From Rhizobium vallis (lineage in GTDB: Bacteria; Pseudomonadota; Alphaproteobacteria; Rhizobiales; Rhizobiaceae): a stretch of 64,000 nucleotides of DNA. Below the pieces are notes generated by a model. The model was not told the origin of the DNA and made no database searches. It worked only from the letters and a program-made list of their open reading frames with translations. Of this stretch, positions 8,456 through 17,350 are shown one piece after another. The stretch covers positions 1 through 64,000 of the forward strand of contig NZ_ML133692.1 of the NCBI RefSeq assembly GCF_003985155.1. Reading direction: 5' to 3'. Numbering within the stretch: position 1 is the stretch's first letter; each line of letters opens with the position of its first letter. Position numbers and translations under genes: made by a program.

Positions 8456-9538
8456 ATGATCAATCTCAGAAACGTTCGCAAATTCTACGGCGCGCTCGAG
8501 GTCATCAAGGGTGTCGATATCACCGTGGAAGACGGTGAATTCGCGGTCTTCGTCGGCCCGTCGGGCTGCGGTAAGTCCACGCTGCTGCGCATGATCGCCG
8601 GGCTTGAAGGCATCGATCACGGCGATCTGATCCTCGACGGCAAGCGCATCAACGACGTGCCGCCGGATAAGCGCGGAATCGCCATGGTGTTCCAGTCCTA
8701 TGCGCTCTATCCGCATATGACGGTTGCCGAAAACATCGGTTTCTCCCTCAGCCTGAAGAAGGTGCCGGAGGCGGAGATCCGCCGCCAGGTGGAGGGTGTC
8801 GCCGAGATCCTGCAGCTTACCGATTATCTCGACCGCCGCCCGGGCGCCCTTTCCGGCGGCCAGCGGCAGCGCGTGGCGATCGGCCGCGCCATCATCAAGA
8901 AACCTTCGCTGATCCTGTTCGACGAGCCGCTGTCGAATCTCGATTCGGCGCTGCGCGTGCAAATGCGTGCCGAATTGCAGCGCCTGCATCGCGAGCTGAA
9001 GGCGACCGTCGTCTATGTTACCCACGACCAGGTGGAGGCGATGACGATGGCCGACCGCATCGTCGTGCTGAACAAGGGTGTGGTGGCACAGGAAGGGGCG
9101 CCGATGGCGCTCTATCATCAGCCGGACAATGAATTCGTCGCGACCTTCATCGGCTCGCCGAAGATGAACATCATACCGGTCACGGCGACGCGTCCGTCGT
9201 CAGGCAAGCTGCATCTCGATAGTTCAATGGGCCTTTCACTCGATCTCACCGACAACAACGGTGCGGTGCCGCAAGGCGAGGGGAAGCTCGGCATACGGCC
9301 GGAGCATTTGAAGATCGCGCCCGACGGGCAAGGTAATTTCACGGCCGAGGTTGTCATCGTCGAGCGGCTCGGCGTCGAGACCTACATGACCGTCGGCTCG
9401 CCGCAGCAGCCGATCGTCGTGCGCGCCGAGGGCGATATCGCCGTGCGGCCGGGCGACCGCGTGTCGCTGACGGCCGATCCCGCCGCCTGCCACCTGTTCG
9501 ATTCCGCCGGCCGGGTCATCCGTCCGGCCACCGTTTGA
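8456..9538 (+). CDS. Sugar ABC transporter ATPase (UgpC/MsmK type)
   Basis: A 360-residue complete ATPase with Walker A GPSGCGKST (34-42), signature LSGGQ (132-136), Walker B LILFDEP (152-158) and switch H190 in YVTHDQ. A C-terminal TOBE/MalK-like regulatory domain includes GIRPEHL. It hydrolyses ATP on the cytoplasmic face to drive import through the two permeases encoded upstream. Rhizobial genomes carry many such ATPases and partial exchange between transporters is known for the family. Confidence 0.94.
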   Translation: MINLRNVRKFYGALEVIKGVDITVEDGEFAVFVGPSGCGKSTLLRMIAGLEGIDHGDLILDGKRINDVPPDKRGIAMVFQSYALYPHMTVAENIGFSLSLKKVPEAEIRRQVEGVAEILQLTDYLDRRPGALSGGQRQRVAIGRAIIKKPSLILFDEPLSNLDSALRVQMRAELQRLHRELKATVVYVTHDQVEAMTMADRIVVLNKGVVAQEGAPMALYHQPDNEFVATFIGSPKMNIIPVTATRPSSGKLHLDSSMGLSLDLTDNNGAVPQGEGKLGIRPEHLKIAPDGQGNFTAEVVIVERLGVETYMTVGSPQQPIVVRAEGDIAVRPGDRVSLTADPAACHLFDSAGRVIRPATV

Positions 9539-9560
9539 CACTGACACATAGAGGAATGCC

Positions 9561-10310
9561 ATGACAATCAAGGTCACCATCTGGAACGAAGGACGCCACG
9601 AGCAGCTCCACAGGGAGGTCCAGGAAATCTATCCCGATCGCATCGACGGGGCGATCGCCGCCGGCATTGCCCATCCGGATTTCGAAATCCGCCGCGGCAC
9701 GCTTGACGATCCCGACGAGGGCCTGCCGGATAGCGTGCTCAACGATACCGACGTGCTGCTCTGGTGGGGACATATGGCGCATGAGGAGGTCAGCGATGGT
9801 CTGATCGACCGCGTGCAGCAGCGTGTTCTGAAGGGAATGGGCCTGCTGGTGCTGCATTCCGGCCACCATTCCAAGCTCTTTCGCCGGCTAATGGGCACCA
9901 ATGCTAATCTTTCCTGGCGCGAGAGCCCGGCCGGCGATCTCGAGCGGGTCTGGGTGGTCAATCCCTCGCATCCGATCGCCGAAGGCCTGCCGCCCTATTT
10001 CGAGGTCGATGCCTCGGAAATGTACGGCGAGCCTTTCGACATTCCCCAGCCGGACGAGCTGGTGTTCATCTCCTGGTATTCCGGCGGCGAGGTGTTCCGC
10101 AGCGGCTGCACCTTCCAACGCGGGCGCGGGCGCATCTTCTTCTTCAGCCCCGGCCACGAGACCTATCCGATCTATCACGACAAGACGGTGCATAAGGTGA
10201 TCTCGAACGGCATCCGCTGGGCGCGGCAGAAACATACCGACGGCCGCATCCTGGAGAACTGGCACCGCGCCGAGCCGCTGCACGGGCGCCCCGATAAGCC
10301 GAAGGCTTGA
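9561..10310 (+). CDS. ThuA-like protein (trehalose-utilisation family)
   Basis: The 249-residue protein matches the ThuA/GATase1-like fold: N-terminal VTIWNEGRHE, the strand DVLLWWGHMAHEEV, the GLLVLHSGHHSK turn and the late histidine-rich FFSPGHETYPIYHD. In Sinorhizobium, ThuA works with the Gfo/Idh/MocA enzyme ThuB in metabolism of disaccharides through 3-keto derivatives. Here it is the last gene of the ABC operon, 22 bp after the ATPase, while the dehydrogenase lies divergently upstream. A 3-keto-glycoside route is therefore a reasonable inference, not a demonstrated one. Confidence 0.82.
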   Translation: MTIKVTIWNEGRHEQLHREVQEIYPDRIDGAIAAGIAHPDFEIRRGTLDDPDEGLPDSVLNDTDVLLWWGHMAHEEVSDGLIDRVQQRVLKGMGLLVLHSGHHSKLFRRLMGTNANLSWRESPAGDLERVWVVNPSHPIAEGLPPYFEVDASEMYGEPFDIPQPDELVFISWYSGGEVFRSGCTFQRGRGRIFFFSPGHETYPIYHDKTVHKVISNGIRWARQKHTDGRILENWHRAEPLHGRPDKPKA

Positions 10311-10311
10311 T

Positions 10312-11223
10312 CTATGGATATTGTGCGCCGTTCGTCTTGGTATAGATCGAATAGACCGAGCGCGTCGCGGTGATGAAGAGCCGGTTCTTCTTGGGGCCGC
10401 CGAAGGTGAGGTTGGACACCGTCTGCGGCACCAGGATCTTGCCGAGCAGGGCGCCATCCGGCGAAAAGCAGTGCACGCCGTCAGACGCGCTCGTCCATAG
10501 ATTGCCGCTGACATCGAAGCGGAAGCCGTCGGGATTGCCGACGTCGAGGCTGCAGAAATAGCGGCTGTTCGCAAGCCTTCTGCCGTCAATCACGTCGAAA
10601 ACTCTTACGTGGCGCGGCACCTCATGTTTTGCCGATCCGGAATCGGCGATGTAAAGCTTCGTCTCATCGGGCGAGAAGGCAAGGCCGTTCGGCTGGATGA
10701 AGTCCTCGACCACCGCCTCGATCGCGCCGCTGGCGGGGTCGATACGGTAGACGTTGCGGGTGGGCTGCTCGGGCTCGGCCTTGTGGCCTTCGTAATCCGA
10801 GAGGATGCCGTAGGTCGGGTCGGTGAACCAGACCCCGCCGTCGGAGTGCACGACGACGTCGTTCGGCGAGTTCAGCCGCTTGCCCTTGTAGCTGTCGGCG
10901 AGAATAGTGATGGTGCCATCCGTCTCCGTGCGGGTGACGCGGCGGCCGCCATGTTCGCAGGAGATGAGCCGGCCTTGCCTGTCGCGGGTATTGCCGTTGA
11001 CGTAGTTGGAGGGCGAGCGGAAGACGGAAACCGTCCCATCCGTTGTCCAGCGCATCATGCGTTCATTCGGGATATCGCTCCAGAGCAGGCAGTTCAGGTC
11101 GGAAAACCACACCGGACCTTCCGTCCAGCGGCAGCCGGAATAGAGCTCCTCGAGCGACGCGCTGCCGATGACCAGGGCGCCGAAACGTTCATCGCGAATG
11201 TCGTAAAGCGGATTGTCGGCCAC
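10312..11223 (-). CDS. SMP-30/gluconolactonase-family protein
   Basis: A 303-residue six-bladed beta-propeller of the SMP-30/gluconolactonase/LRE family, which hydrolyses sugar lactones using a bound divalent metal. Recognisable segments are the metal-site Glu in WTEGPVWF, the loop NSPNDVVVHSDGGVWFTDP and the FIQPNGLAFSPDE repeat. The start is GTG at 11223, preceded by AGGGAGGAA. It is convergent with the ThuA-like gene (1 bp between stops) and upstream on its strand is an SDR, so the two may oxidise a sugar and open the resulting lactone. Substrate unknown. Confidence 0.85.
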   Translation of the reverse strand: MADNPLYDIRDERFGALVIGSASLEELYSGCRWTEGPVWFSDLNCLLWSDIPNERMMRWTTDGTVSVFRSPSNYVNGNTRDRQGRLISCEHGGRRVTRTETDGTITILADSYKGKRLNSPNDVVVHSDGGVWFTDPTYGILSDYEGHKAEPEQPTRNVYRIDPASGAIEAVVEDFIQPNGLAFSPDETKLYIADSGSAKHEVPRHVRVFDVIDGRRLANSRYFCSLDVGNPDGFRFDVSGNLWTSASDGVHCFSPDGALLGKILVPQTVSNLTFGGPKKNRLFITATRSVYSIYTKTNGAQYP

Positions 11224-11315
11224 GCCAGTTCCTCCCTGAATGCTACCGCCCTTCTCCTAGCGGCAAATCCTGGGAGGTGCCAGAGCGCGGCATGGAATTA
11301 CCGGGCTCCTGTTTC

Positions 11316-12137
11316 TCAGAGGGCTGCGACCGGATGCGGCGAGCCGTCATAGGCACCCCAGATCGACTGGTCGAAGCAGATGACCGAGCCGGTCATCAGG
11401 CCGGATTCGGAAGACGACAGGTAAGCGCAGGCGCGTGCCACCTCATGCGGATCGACGAGACGGCCGAAGGGCTGGCCGGCGGCCGCCTTTTCCAGCCAGT
11501 CGGCGGGCGCATCGTGATATTCGCGCTGGATCCGGTCCTCGCCTTCGGAGGCCATCCAGCCGATGTTGAGGCCATTGACGCGGATGCGGTTGCGCAGCAG
11601 CGCGTAGGCGGTGTTCTTCGTCAGCGTTTCCAACGCACCTTTGGAGGCGCAATAGGCGGCGATGAAGGGCTGGCCTGCCTTGGCCGACATCGAGCCGATA
11701 TTGACGATCGTTCCCTCGATCTTTTCGCGGCGCATGACCTTCACCGCTTCCTGCATCAGGAAAAACGGCGCGCGCACATTGACGGCGAACATGGCGTCGA
11801 AGAGTTCCGGGCTTGTGTCAAGGATCGTACCGCGATCGGTGATGGCGGCGGCATTGACCAGTGCATCGACACGGCCGAAGGCCTCGTCGCAGGCGCGCAC
11901 GACATTCTGCGCATCTTCCACCCTTCCGAGATCGGTCTTGACGTAATTGACCTTGGTGCCGGTCGCGGCCGAAATCTCCGCGGCCTTCGCCTTGCCCTTG
12001 GCTTCGTTGCGCCCACAGATGACGATGCCTTCCGCACCGCGTTCGGCGAAGAGGCGGGCAATGGTGGCTCCCAATCCTTGCGTGCCGCCGGTGACGATGG
12101 CGATCTTGCCGTCGAGGCGGCCGTGGTCCGTGCTCAT
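11316..12137 (-). CDS. Short-chain dehydrogenase/reductase
   Basis: A 273-residue classical SDR. It has the cofactor motif TGGTQGLG near the N-terminus, the NAA motif and the catalytic Ser plus YCASK (Tyr-x3-Lys). The ATG at 12137 is preceded by AAGGAGGAA, while the longer frame lacks a ribosome site. Its place between the PhyH-type gene and the SMP-30 gene suggests one catabolic unit on the minus strand that oxidises a sugar or polyol. The substrate cannot be assigned. Confidence 0.87.
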   Translation of the reverse strand: MSTDHGRLDGKIAIVTGGTQGLGATIARLFAERGAEGIVICGRNEAKGKAKAAEISAATGTKVNYVKTDLGRVEDAQNVVRACDEAFGRVDALVNAAAITDRGTILDTSPELFDAMFAVNVRAPFFLMQEAVKVMRREKIEGTIVNIGSMSAKAGQPFIAAYCASKGALETLTKNTAYALLRNRIRVNGLNIGWMASEGEDRIQREYHDAPADWLEKAAAGQPFGRLVDPHEVARACAYLSSSESGLMTGSVICFDQSIWGAYDGSPHPVAAL

Positions 12138-12233
12138 GTGTTTCCTCCTTGTTGATGATATGTGCATGGCCTCCCGCGAGTGCGGAAGGCCTTTATGTCA
12201 GTGCGGATGAGAGGGGCAGCTCCAGCCTCCAAG

Positions 12234-13421
12234 TCAGGTCAGTTTCTTCTGTGCCTGCTCGGCAAGGGCTGCCGTAAAGGCGTCGTCACTCCAGCCTTCC
12301 CGCAACGCTTCGTGCATCAGCTGCGCCTGCGTCTTTGGTGCCAACCCACCGAGCGGTGGGTCGCGGTCGAGATTGGTCGGGAAGGAATAGCCTTCGGCGC
12401 AGGCGGCGACAGCGTTGGCGATTTCATCAGGCGAGAGTTTGCCCTGCAAGGTTTTCAAGGCGGGAAAGAGCGTGGCGCTCATCCTTTTGCGGTTGACGGT
12501 TTCCATGGCCCGGCCGAAGGCGGAGGAGACCTGCAGCAGGTTGGCGACACGCTTGATATCGGCCGAGCGGTTGGTGCCGGCGGCGTGGAAGAGCGCGGGA
12601 TTGAAGAAGACGACATCGCCTTTTTCGAGCGGCAGCTGGATATGATGGGTTTCGAAATAATCCCGAAATTCCTGCCGCTTCAGCGCGAGATAGCCCGGCA
12701 CGTAGGTCTGGCTGTGCGGTAGGAACAGTGTCGGGCCGCTTTCGAGCGGCATATCGCAATGGGCGACCGCGCCCTGCAGCGTCAGCACCGGCGAAAGCCG
12801 GTGCACATGCGCCGGAAACTGTTCAATCACCTCAGACGACTGAAAACCCAGATGGTAGTCGCGATGGGCCGATTGCGCCGAACCGCCCGGATTGACGCGG
12901 TTCACCTGCGCCGTCATCTGGTAGCTCGGGCCGAGCCAGGCTTGGCTCGCCAGCGCGATGATGGCGTTGCCGTAATATTCGGCGAAATTCGCAGGATCGG
13001 CGAGGCAATGTTTTTCCAGCGAATTCCAGATGCGGTCGTTGGCGCCGGGCTTGGCGAAGTGATCGCCGCCGCCGGTTGCGGTACGGTGCTGCTCCTCGAT
13101 GATCGCGTCGAAGATCGTGCTGGCGCGGTCAATGATGCCGGTATCCTCGAAAGCCCGCTTGAATACGACGACGCCTGGACCTTCGCCGAAGGCTTCGCAG
13201 ATCTCGGCCAGCACGGCGCGCCGTCCGTCAGGCGTTGCGGCGGCCTCCATCACCTTGCGGCTGTCATAGATCAGCACGTTTTTTTCGACCGCGGAAGCCG
13301 AGGGATAATCGGCAAGCGCGGTCGTCTTTTCCGCAAGCTGGCGAAAATCGTCGAGATCGCAGGCGTCTTCGCTCAGCCAGACGCGGTCTGCGCGCATCTC
13401 CTGCCGGTTGTCGGTTTTCAT
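12234..13421 (-). CDS. Phytanoyl-CoA dioxygenase (PhyH)-family protein
   Basis: The 395-residue protein has the PhyH Fe(II)/2-oxoglutarate pattern: H186-x-D188 in SAHRDYHLG and a distal H279 in PALFHAAGTNRS, followed by an arginine suited to 2-oxoglutarate binding. The start at 13421 follows GAGGAG with 9 nt spacing. Family members hydroxylate small molecules in the cytoplasm, and bacterial ones are rarely characterised. It is divergent from a LacI regulator across a short region with a palindrome, and upstream of the SDR and SMP-30 genes. This suggests an oxidative sugar or cyclitol pathway, by inference only. Confidence 0.82.
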   Translation of the reverse strand: MKTDNRQEMRADRVWLSEDACDLDDFRQLAEKTTALADYPSASAVEKNVLIYDSRKVMEAAATPDGRRAVLAEICEAFGEGPGVVVFKRAFEDTGIIDRASTIFDAIIEEQHRTATGGGDHFAKPGANDRIWNSLEKHCLADPANFAEYYGNAIIALASQAWLGPSYQMTAQVNRVNPGGSAQSAHRDYHLGFQSSEVIEQFPAHVHRLSPVLTLQGAVAHCDMPLESGPTLFLPHSQTYVPGYLALKRQEFRDYFETHHIQLPLEKGDVVFFNPALFHAAGTNRSADIKRVANLLQVSSAFGRAMETVNRKRMSATLFPALKTLQGKLSPDEIANAVAACAEGYSFPTNLDRDPPLGGLAPKTQAQLMHEALREGWSDDAFTAALAEQAQKKLT

Positions 13422-13462
13422 GGCGGGCATCTCCTCTTCCCATGGAGGCACTATACGCCGCG

Positions 13463-13476
13463 ATATCAGGTGATAT
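13463..13476. promoter_or_regulatory. Palindrome in the PhyH/LacI divergent region
   Basis: ATATCA-GG-TGATAT is a perfect 6-bp inverted repeat with a 2-bp spacer in the 94-bp gap between the divergent phyH-like and lacI-like genes. It is a candidate operator for the adjacent regulator, though it lacks the usual LacI AAnCGnTT core. Confidence 0.4.
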
Positions 13477-13515
13477 AGATCAGAAACCCATCAAAAAACC
13501 ATCAGATCGAGCCCT

Positions 13516-14541
13516 ATGGCACATCTCTTTCTCGTCAAGGATATTGCCTTCCAGGCCGGATTGAGCACGGCGACCGTCGATCGGGTGCTGAACGGCAGAC
13601 CGGGCGTGCGCCGGCAGACGGAAATGCGGGTGAGGGCGGCGATCGCCGAGTTGGAGAAGCAGCATGCCGGTGCGGTGGGCAGCGGGCGCACGCTGGCGAT
13701 CGATATCGTCATGGAGACGCCGCAGCGGTTCAGCGATGCGGTGCGCGCCGCCTTCGAGGCGGAGATGGCGGCTTTCCTGCCCGGCATCTTCCGCTGCCGT
13801 TTTCATTTCGCCGAGGTGATGAAGCCGGCCGAACTGGTGCAGCTTCTCGATCGCATCCGGCTGCGCGGCACGCATGGCATCGTGCTCAAGGCGCCTGATG
13901 TTGCCGAGGTGACAACTGCCGTTGCACGGGCGGATGCGGCCGGCATTCCCGTGGTAACGCTGGTGACAGACCTGCCAAATTCGGCGCGCATCGCCTATGC
14001 CGGCGCCGACAACCGGGCGGCGGGGGAGACCGCCGCCTATCTGATCGGCGAATTTCTCGTAGATCATCGCGGCAAGGTGCTGGTGACGTTGTCGAGCGGG
14101 CGGTTCCGCGGCGAGGAGGAGCGCGAAATCGGCTTTCGCCGGGTTATCCGCGCCCATTATCCCGGAATTGGCGTCACCGAAATCAGTGAGGGACACGGCA
14201 CCGATGCCGCGACGGGGACGCTTGCGGCGGCAGCGCTTGCCGCCGATCCAGCCATCAACGCCGTCTATTCGATCGGCGGCGGCAACCGGGCGGTGTTGGC
14301 GGCCTTCGATGCAGCCGAACGTCCGGTCCGCGTTTTCGTTGCCCATGATCTGGATGCGGACAATCGCGCCTTGCTTGCCGCGCGCCGGATCGGCTTCGTG
14401 CTGCATCACGATCTCAGAACCGATGCGCGTTCGGCCTTCAGGGCGATCATGAGCCGGAGCGCGGCATCGGGGCGGCCGATACCAGCCTCACTTTCTTCCG
14501 TCGAAATCGTGACGCCCTATAATATGCCCGCGGGCGATTGA
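13516..14541 (+). CDS. LacI-family transcriptional regulator
   Basis: A 341-residue regulator. The helix-turn-helix reads VKDIAFQAGLSTATVDRVLN at about residues 8-27, followed by NGRPGVRRQT. The remainder is a periplasmic-binding-protein-like ligand domain. It is transcribed away from the PhyH-SDR-SMP30 genes, which it may regulate through the intervening palindrome. The hinge helix is atypical (no clear PNxxAR), as seen in regulators grouped near the AsnC/LacI substrate-binding-like subfamily. Confidence 0.87.
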   Translation: MAHLFLVKDIAFQAGLSTATVDRVLNGRPGVRRQTEMRVRAAIAELEKQHAGAVGSGRTLAIDIVMETPQRFSDAVRAAFEAEMAAFLPGIFRCRFHFAEVMKPAELVQLLDRIRLRGTHGIVLKAPDVAEVTTAVARADAAGIPVVTLVTDLPNSARIAYAGADNRAAGETAAYLIGEFLVDHRGKVLVTLSSGRFRGEEEREIGFRRVIRAHYPGIGVTEISEGHGTDAATGTLAAAALAADPAINAVYSIGGGNRAVLAAFDAAERPVRVFVAHDLDADNRALLAARRIGFVLHHDLRTDARSAFRAIMSRSAASGRPIPASLSSVEIVTPYNMPAGD

Positions 14542-14586
14542 GCCAATCGGGTTTCCTTCCATGGCGAAATCGGGCTACAGCTTGGC

Positions 14587-15822
14587 ATGAACGGGGTGAG
14601 TGACATGGATTACAGCGACGTCAGCAGTATCGCAGCCTGGGTCACGGAGCAGGGGCTGAAGGGCGCTTCCGAAGCCGAGCTGATGACCGGCTTCTGCGCG
14701 GCCTGTCGGGATGCGGGCCTGCCGCTCGACCGCGGCATGGCGCTGATGGATACGCTTCATCCGGTTCATGAAGGCCGGGCCTTCCGCTGGGACAGCGAGG
14801 AGGAGATAGAGACGGAATTCGAATATGGTCCGACGAGTTCGGGCGAAGCGGCGTCGAGCTGGCAGCGTTCGGCCTTCTACCATCTTTGGTCGGGCAACGA
14901 GCGGGAGGTGCGCCGGCGTATCGGCTTCGGCGATCCGATCGATTTCACCATGCTCGACAAGATCGCGGAAGCCGGCAACACCGATTTCGTGGCGATGATG
15001 CATCGTTTCAGTGAAGCCGGCACGATCGGTGAAATGGATTGCTTTTTCTCGCATTTCGCGACCAAACATCCCGAGGGCTTTTCCGACCACGATCTCGCCA
15101 TCCTGCGCAAGCTCGTGCCGGTGCTGGGGCTAGCGATCAAGTGCATCGCGCTCGGGCGTATCGCGCGCACCATCGCGGAAGTCTATCTCGGCGAGGATGC
15201 GGCGCGCCAGGTCATGGAAGGCAAGATCACCCGCGGCAAATCGGAGCGGATTTCGGCTGCACTCTGGTTTTCCGATCTCCTGAACTACACCAAGATTTCC
15301 GATCGCGTGCCGCCGGAGGAAATCATCCCGCTGCTAAACGACTACAGCGAGGTGGCGATCTCTGCGGTCCATGCGGTGGGCGGCAACGTGCTGAAGCTCA
15401 TTGGCGACGGCGTGCTCGCGATCTTCAAGGGCGAGGTGCCGGCGGAGACTTGCCGCGCAGCGCTCAAGGCCGAAGCGCTTCTGCGGGAAAAACTGCGCGA
15501 ACTGAACGCCGCACGTGAGGCCGATGGCCGGCCAACCACCGATATTTATATCGGCCTGCATATTGGTGATGTGTTCTACGGCAATATCGGCAGCCAGGAC
15601 CGGCTTGATTTCACGGTCATCGGCCCTGCCGTCAACGAGGTCAGCCGCATTGCCTCGATGTGCCGTTCGGTCGATCTTAATCTGTTGATCTCCTCCGATT
15701 TTGCCGCGGCAATACCGGAGGAAAAGCGCCCATCGCTCGCCTGCATCGGGCGCTATGCGTTGCGTGGCGTTCAGCGCGCGCGGGAGCTTTATACGCTCGA
15801 CAGCGCGCGGCTGAACACCTGA
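14587..15822 (+). CDS. Class III adenylate/guanylate cyclase
   Basis: The 411-residue protein has a C-terminal class III cyclase domain (about 222-400). Metal-binding aspartates are D230 (WFSD) and D274 (IGDG). D341, N350 and R354 in DFTVIGPAVNEVSRI match the adenine-specifying and transition-state residues, so it should make cAMP. The first 200 residues are soluble, have no PAS, GAF or HAMP motif I can recognise, and probably sense a signal. A second ATG at 14605 (MDYSD) is a credible start. It is monocistronic, between a LacI gene and a convergent SDR. Confidence 0.88.
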   Translation: MNGVSDMDYSDVSSIAAWVTEQGLKGASEAELMTGFCAACRDAGLPLDRGMALMDTLHPVHEGRAFRWDSEEEIETEFEYGPTSSGEAASSWQRSAFYHLWSGNEREVRRRIGFGDPIDFTMLDKIAEAGNTDFVAMMHRFSEAGTIGEMDCFFSHFATKHPEGFSDHDLAILRKLVPVLGLAIKCIALGRIARTIAEVYLGEDAARQVMEGKITRGKSERISAALWFSDLLNYTKISDRVPPEEIIPLLNDYSEVAISAVHAVGGNVLKLIGDGVLAIFKGEVPAETCRAALKAEALLREKLRELNAAREADGRPTTDIYIGLHIGDVFYGNIGSQDRLDFTVIGPAVNEVSRIASMCRSVDLNLLISSDFAAAIPEEKRPSLACIGRYALRGVQRARELYTLDSARLNT

Positions 15823-15836
15823 TCCCAGGAGTTGCT

Positions 15837-16616
15837 CTATCGCAGCAGGCTCTGGCCGCCATCGATCCAGATGGGTGTGCCGGTAATATGGCGGGCGCGC
15901 TCGGATGCAAGGAAGAGGATTGCCTCGGCCACATCCTCGCTTGCGCCCTTCCTGCCGTCGGTGATCGGAATTTCGCCCTGCGGCCAGATGACGGGCACCT
16001 CGGTTTCCTCACGATGCCGCGTGGTGGTGTTGGCGGCAATCTCGGTCTCTATCGCCCCGGGGCAAACGGCATTGACGCGGATGTGATGTTTTCCGAGTTC
16101 CAGCGCAAGCTGCTGAACGATGGCAAGCTGCGCGGCCTTGGTGGCGGTATAGGCCGTGGCGCCCGGTGTCGTGAAGGTGCGCGTGCCGTTGATGGAGGAT
16201 ACGACGACGATGGAGCCGCCGTTCAGCTTCAGATAAGGCACGATCAGATGCAGCGTCAGATAGGTGCCGCGCAGGTTCACGGCCATCGTCCGGTCCCATT
16301 CATCGGGTTTCAAATCGTCGATCGGCGCCCAGACGCCGTTGATGCCGGCATTGGCGACGACGATGTCGATGCAGCCGAAGGTTTGCGTCATCCTGTCGAT
16401 TGCCGCGCGCATTTGGGCTTCGTCGCTCGTGTCGGCGGTCAGCGCAATCGACCGACCGCCGCCTGCGGCAATTTCCCGGCAGGTTTCCAGCACCTCGCTT
16501 TCCGTGCGGCTGAGCACCGCGACCCTTGCGCCTTCGGCGGCGAACTTCAGTGCAGTCGCCTTACCGATGCCGGAGCCTGCTCCCGTCACCAATGCGCTCT
16601 TTCCCTCGAACGTCAT
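15837..16616 (-). CDS. Short-chain dehydrogenase/reductase
   Basis: A 259-residue classical SDR with the N-terminal cofactor motif TGAGSGIGKA, the NAG motif and an active site of Ser (VVVSSING) with YTATK. The C-terminal ITGTPIWIDGGQSL is typical of 3-oxoacyl-ACP-reductase-like SDRs. It converges on the cyclase gene with 14 bp between stops and stands alone. The substrate cannot be inferred. Confidence 0.87.
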   Translation of the reverse strand: MTFEGKSALVTGAGSGIGKATALKFAAEGARVAVLSRTESEVLETCREIAAGGGRSIALTADTSDEAQMRAAIDRMTQTFGCIDIVVANAGINGVWAPIDDLKPDEWDRTMAVNLRGTYLTLHLIVPYLKLNGGSIVVVSSINGTRTFTTPGATAYTATKAAQLAIVQQLALELGKHHIRVNAVCPGAIETEIAANTTTRHREETEVPVIWPQGEIPITDGRKGASEDVAEAILFLASERARHITGTPIWIDGGQSLLR

Positions 16617-16694
16617 GAGCCGCTCCTGTTTGCCGATTGCCGGTAAGCAATGATCGGAGCGCCTCTTGGTTCCGGAACGGTCGTGGCCGACCGA

Positions 16695-17090
16695 CTATTT
16701 GATAAGGCTGCGGCGAAGCGCCCATTTTTCTGGCCCATGGACGGCGGCAAAGAGCAGGCCGGCGAGGAAGGTGAAGTGATCGATGAAGAAGCCGAACTCG
16801 GCTTGGTTCTGCTGCCAATGGGATGGGCCGTGGAAGGAGAAGGCGAGGAAGATCACATAGATGCCTGCCAGCAGGCTGGCTTCGGTGAAGAAGGCCCCCG
16901 ATATGAAAGCGAGGGCCAGGGCGATCTCGAAGAAGGCTGCGACCCAGCTGAGAAAGGTCGCCATCGGGAAGCCGGCAGCGGCGATATAGGCCGCCGTCGC
17001 GCCGATATCGGCGAATTTGAAGCCGGCAGCCATGAAGAAGACGAAGCTGAAGATGATGCGGGCGATGATAATTGCGACTGCTCTGGCCAT
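16695..17090 (-). CDS. DoxX-family membrane protein
   Basis: The 131-residue protein has four hydrophobic segments and the DoxX-type pattern of short loops. It begins MARAVAIIIARIIFSF, and the third and fourth helices lie about residues 65-120. The ATG at 17090 is chosen because AGAGGAG lies just upstream; the in-frame extension lacks a site. DoxX-like proteins are small inner-membrane proteins linked to redox and sulfur chemistry, but most are uncharacterised. No operon partner is evident. Confidence 0.8.
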   Translation of the reverse strand: MARAVAIIIARIIFSFVFFMAAGFKFADIGATAAYIAAAGFPMATFLSWVAAFFEIALALAFISGAFFTEASLLAGIYVIFLAFSFHGPSHWQQNQAEFGFFIDHFTFLAGLLFAAVHGPEKWALRRSLIK

Positions 17091-17350
17091 TCCAAATCTC
17101 CTCTTTGAGCTTCCATTATGACGGGCGAAGCGCCCCATATCCGACACTGAGAATGAAAAAATCCGCTTGCGCGATCCTTTCATTGTTAGCACCCGGCGAA
17201 GCTGCCGTCGGCATTGCGGATTTGGGTTATGAAGATGTCGTCTTCGTCCGATAGAGCGTTATATTGCCGGTGGGGACTTCGATGTCCTCTTTCCGGATGG
17301 GACGGCATCCCGCTGTCCCTCGAAAGCTCAATCGAAAACAGGAGGATGGC

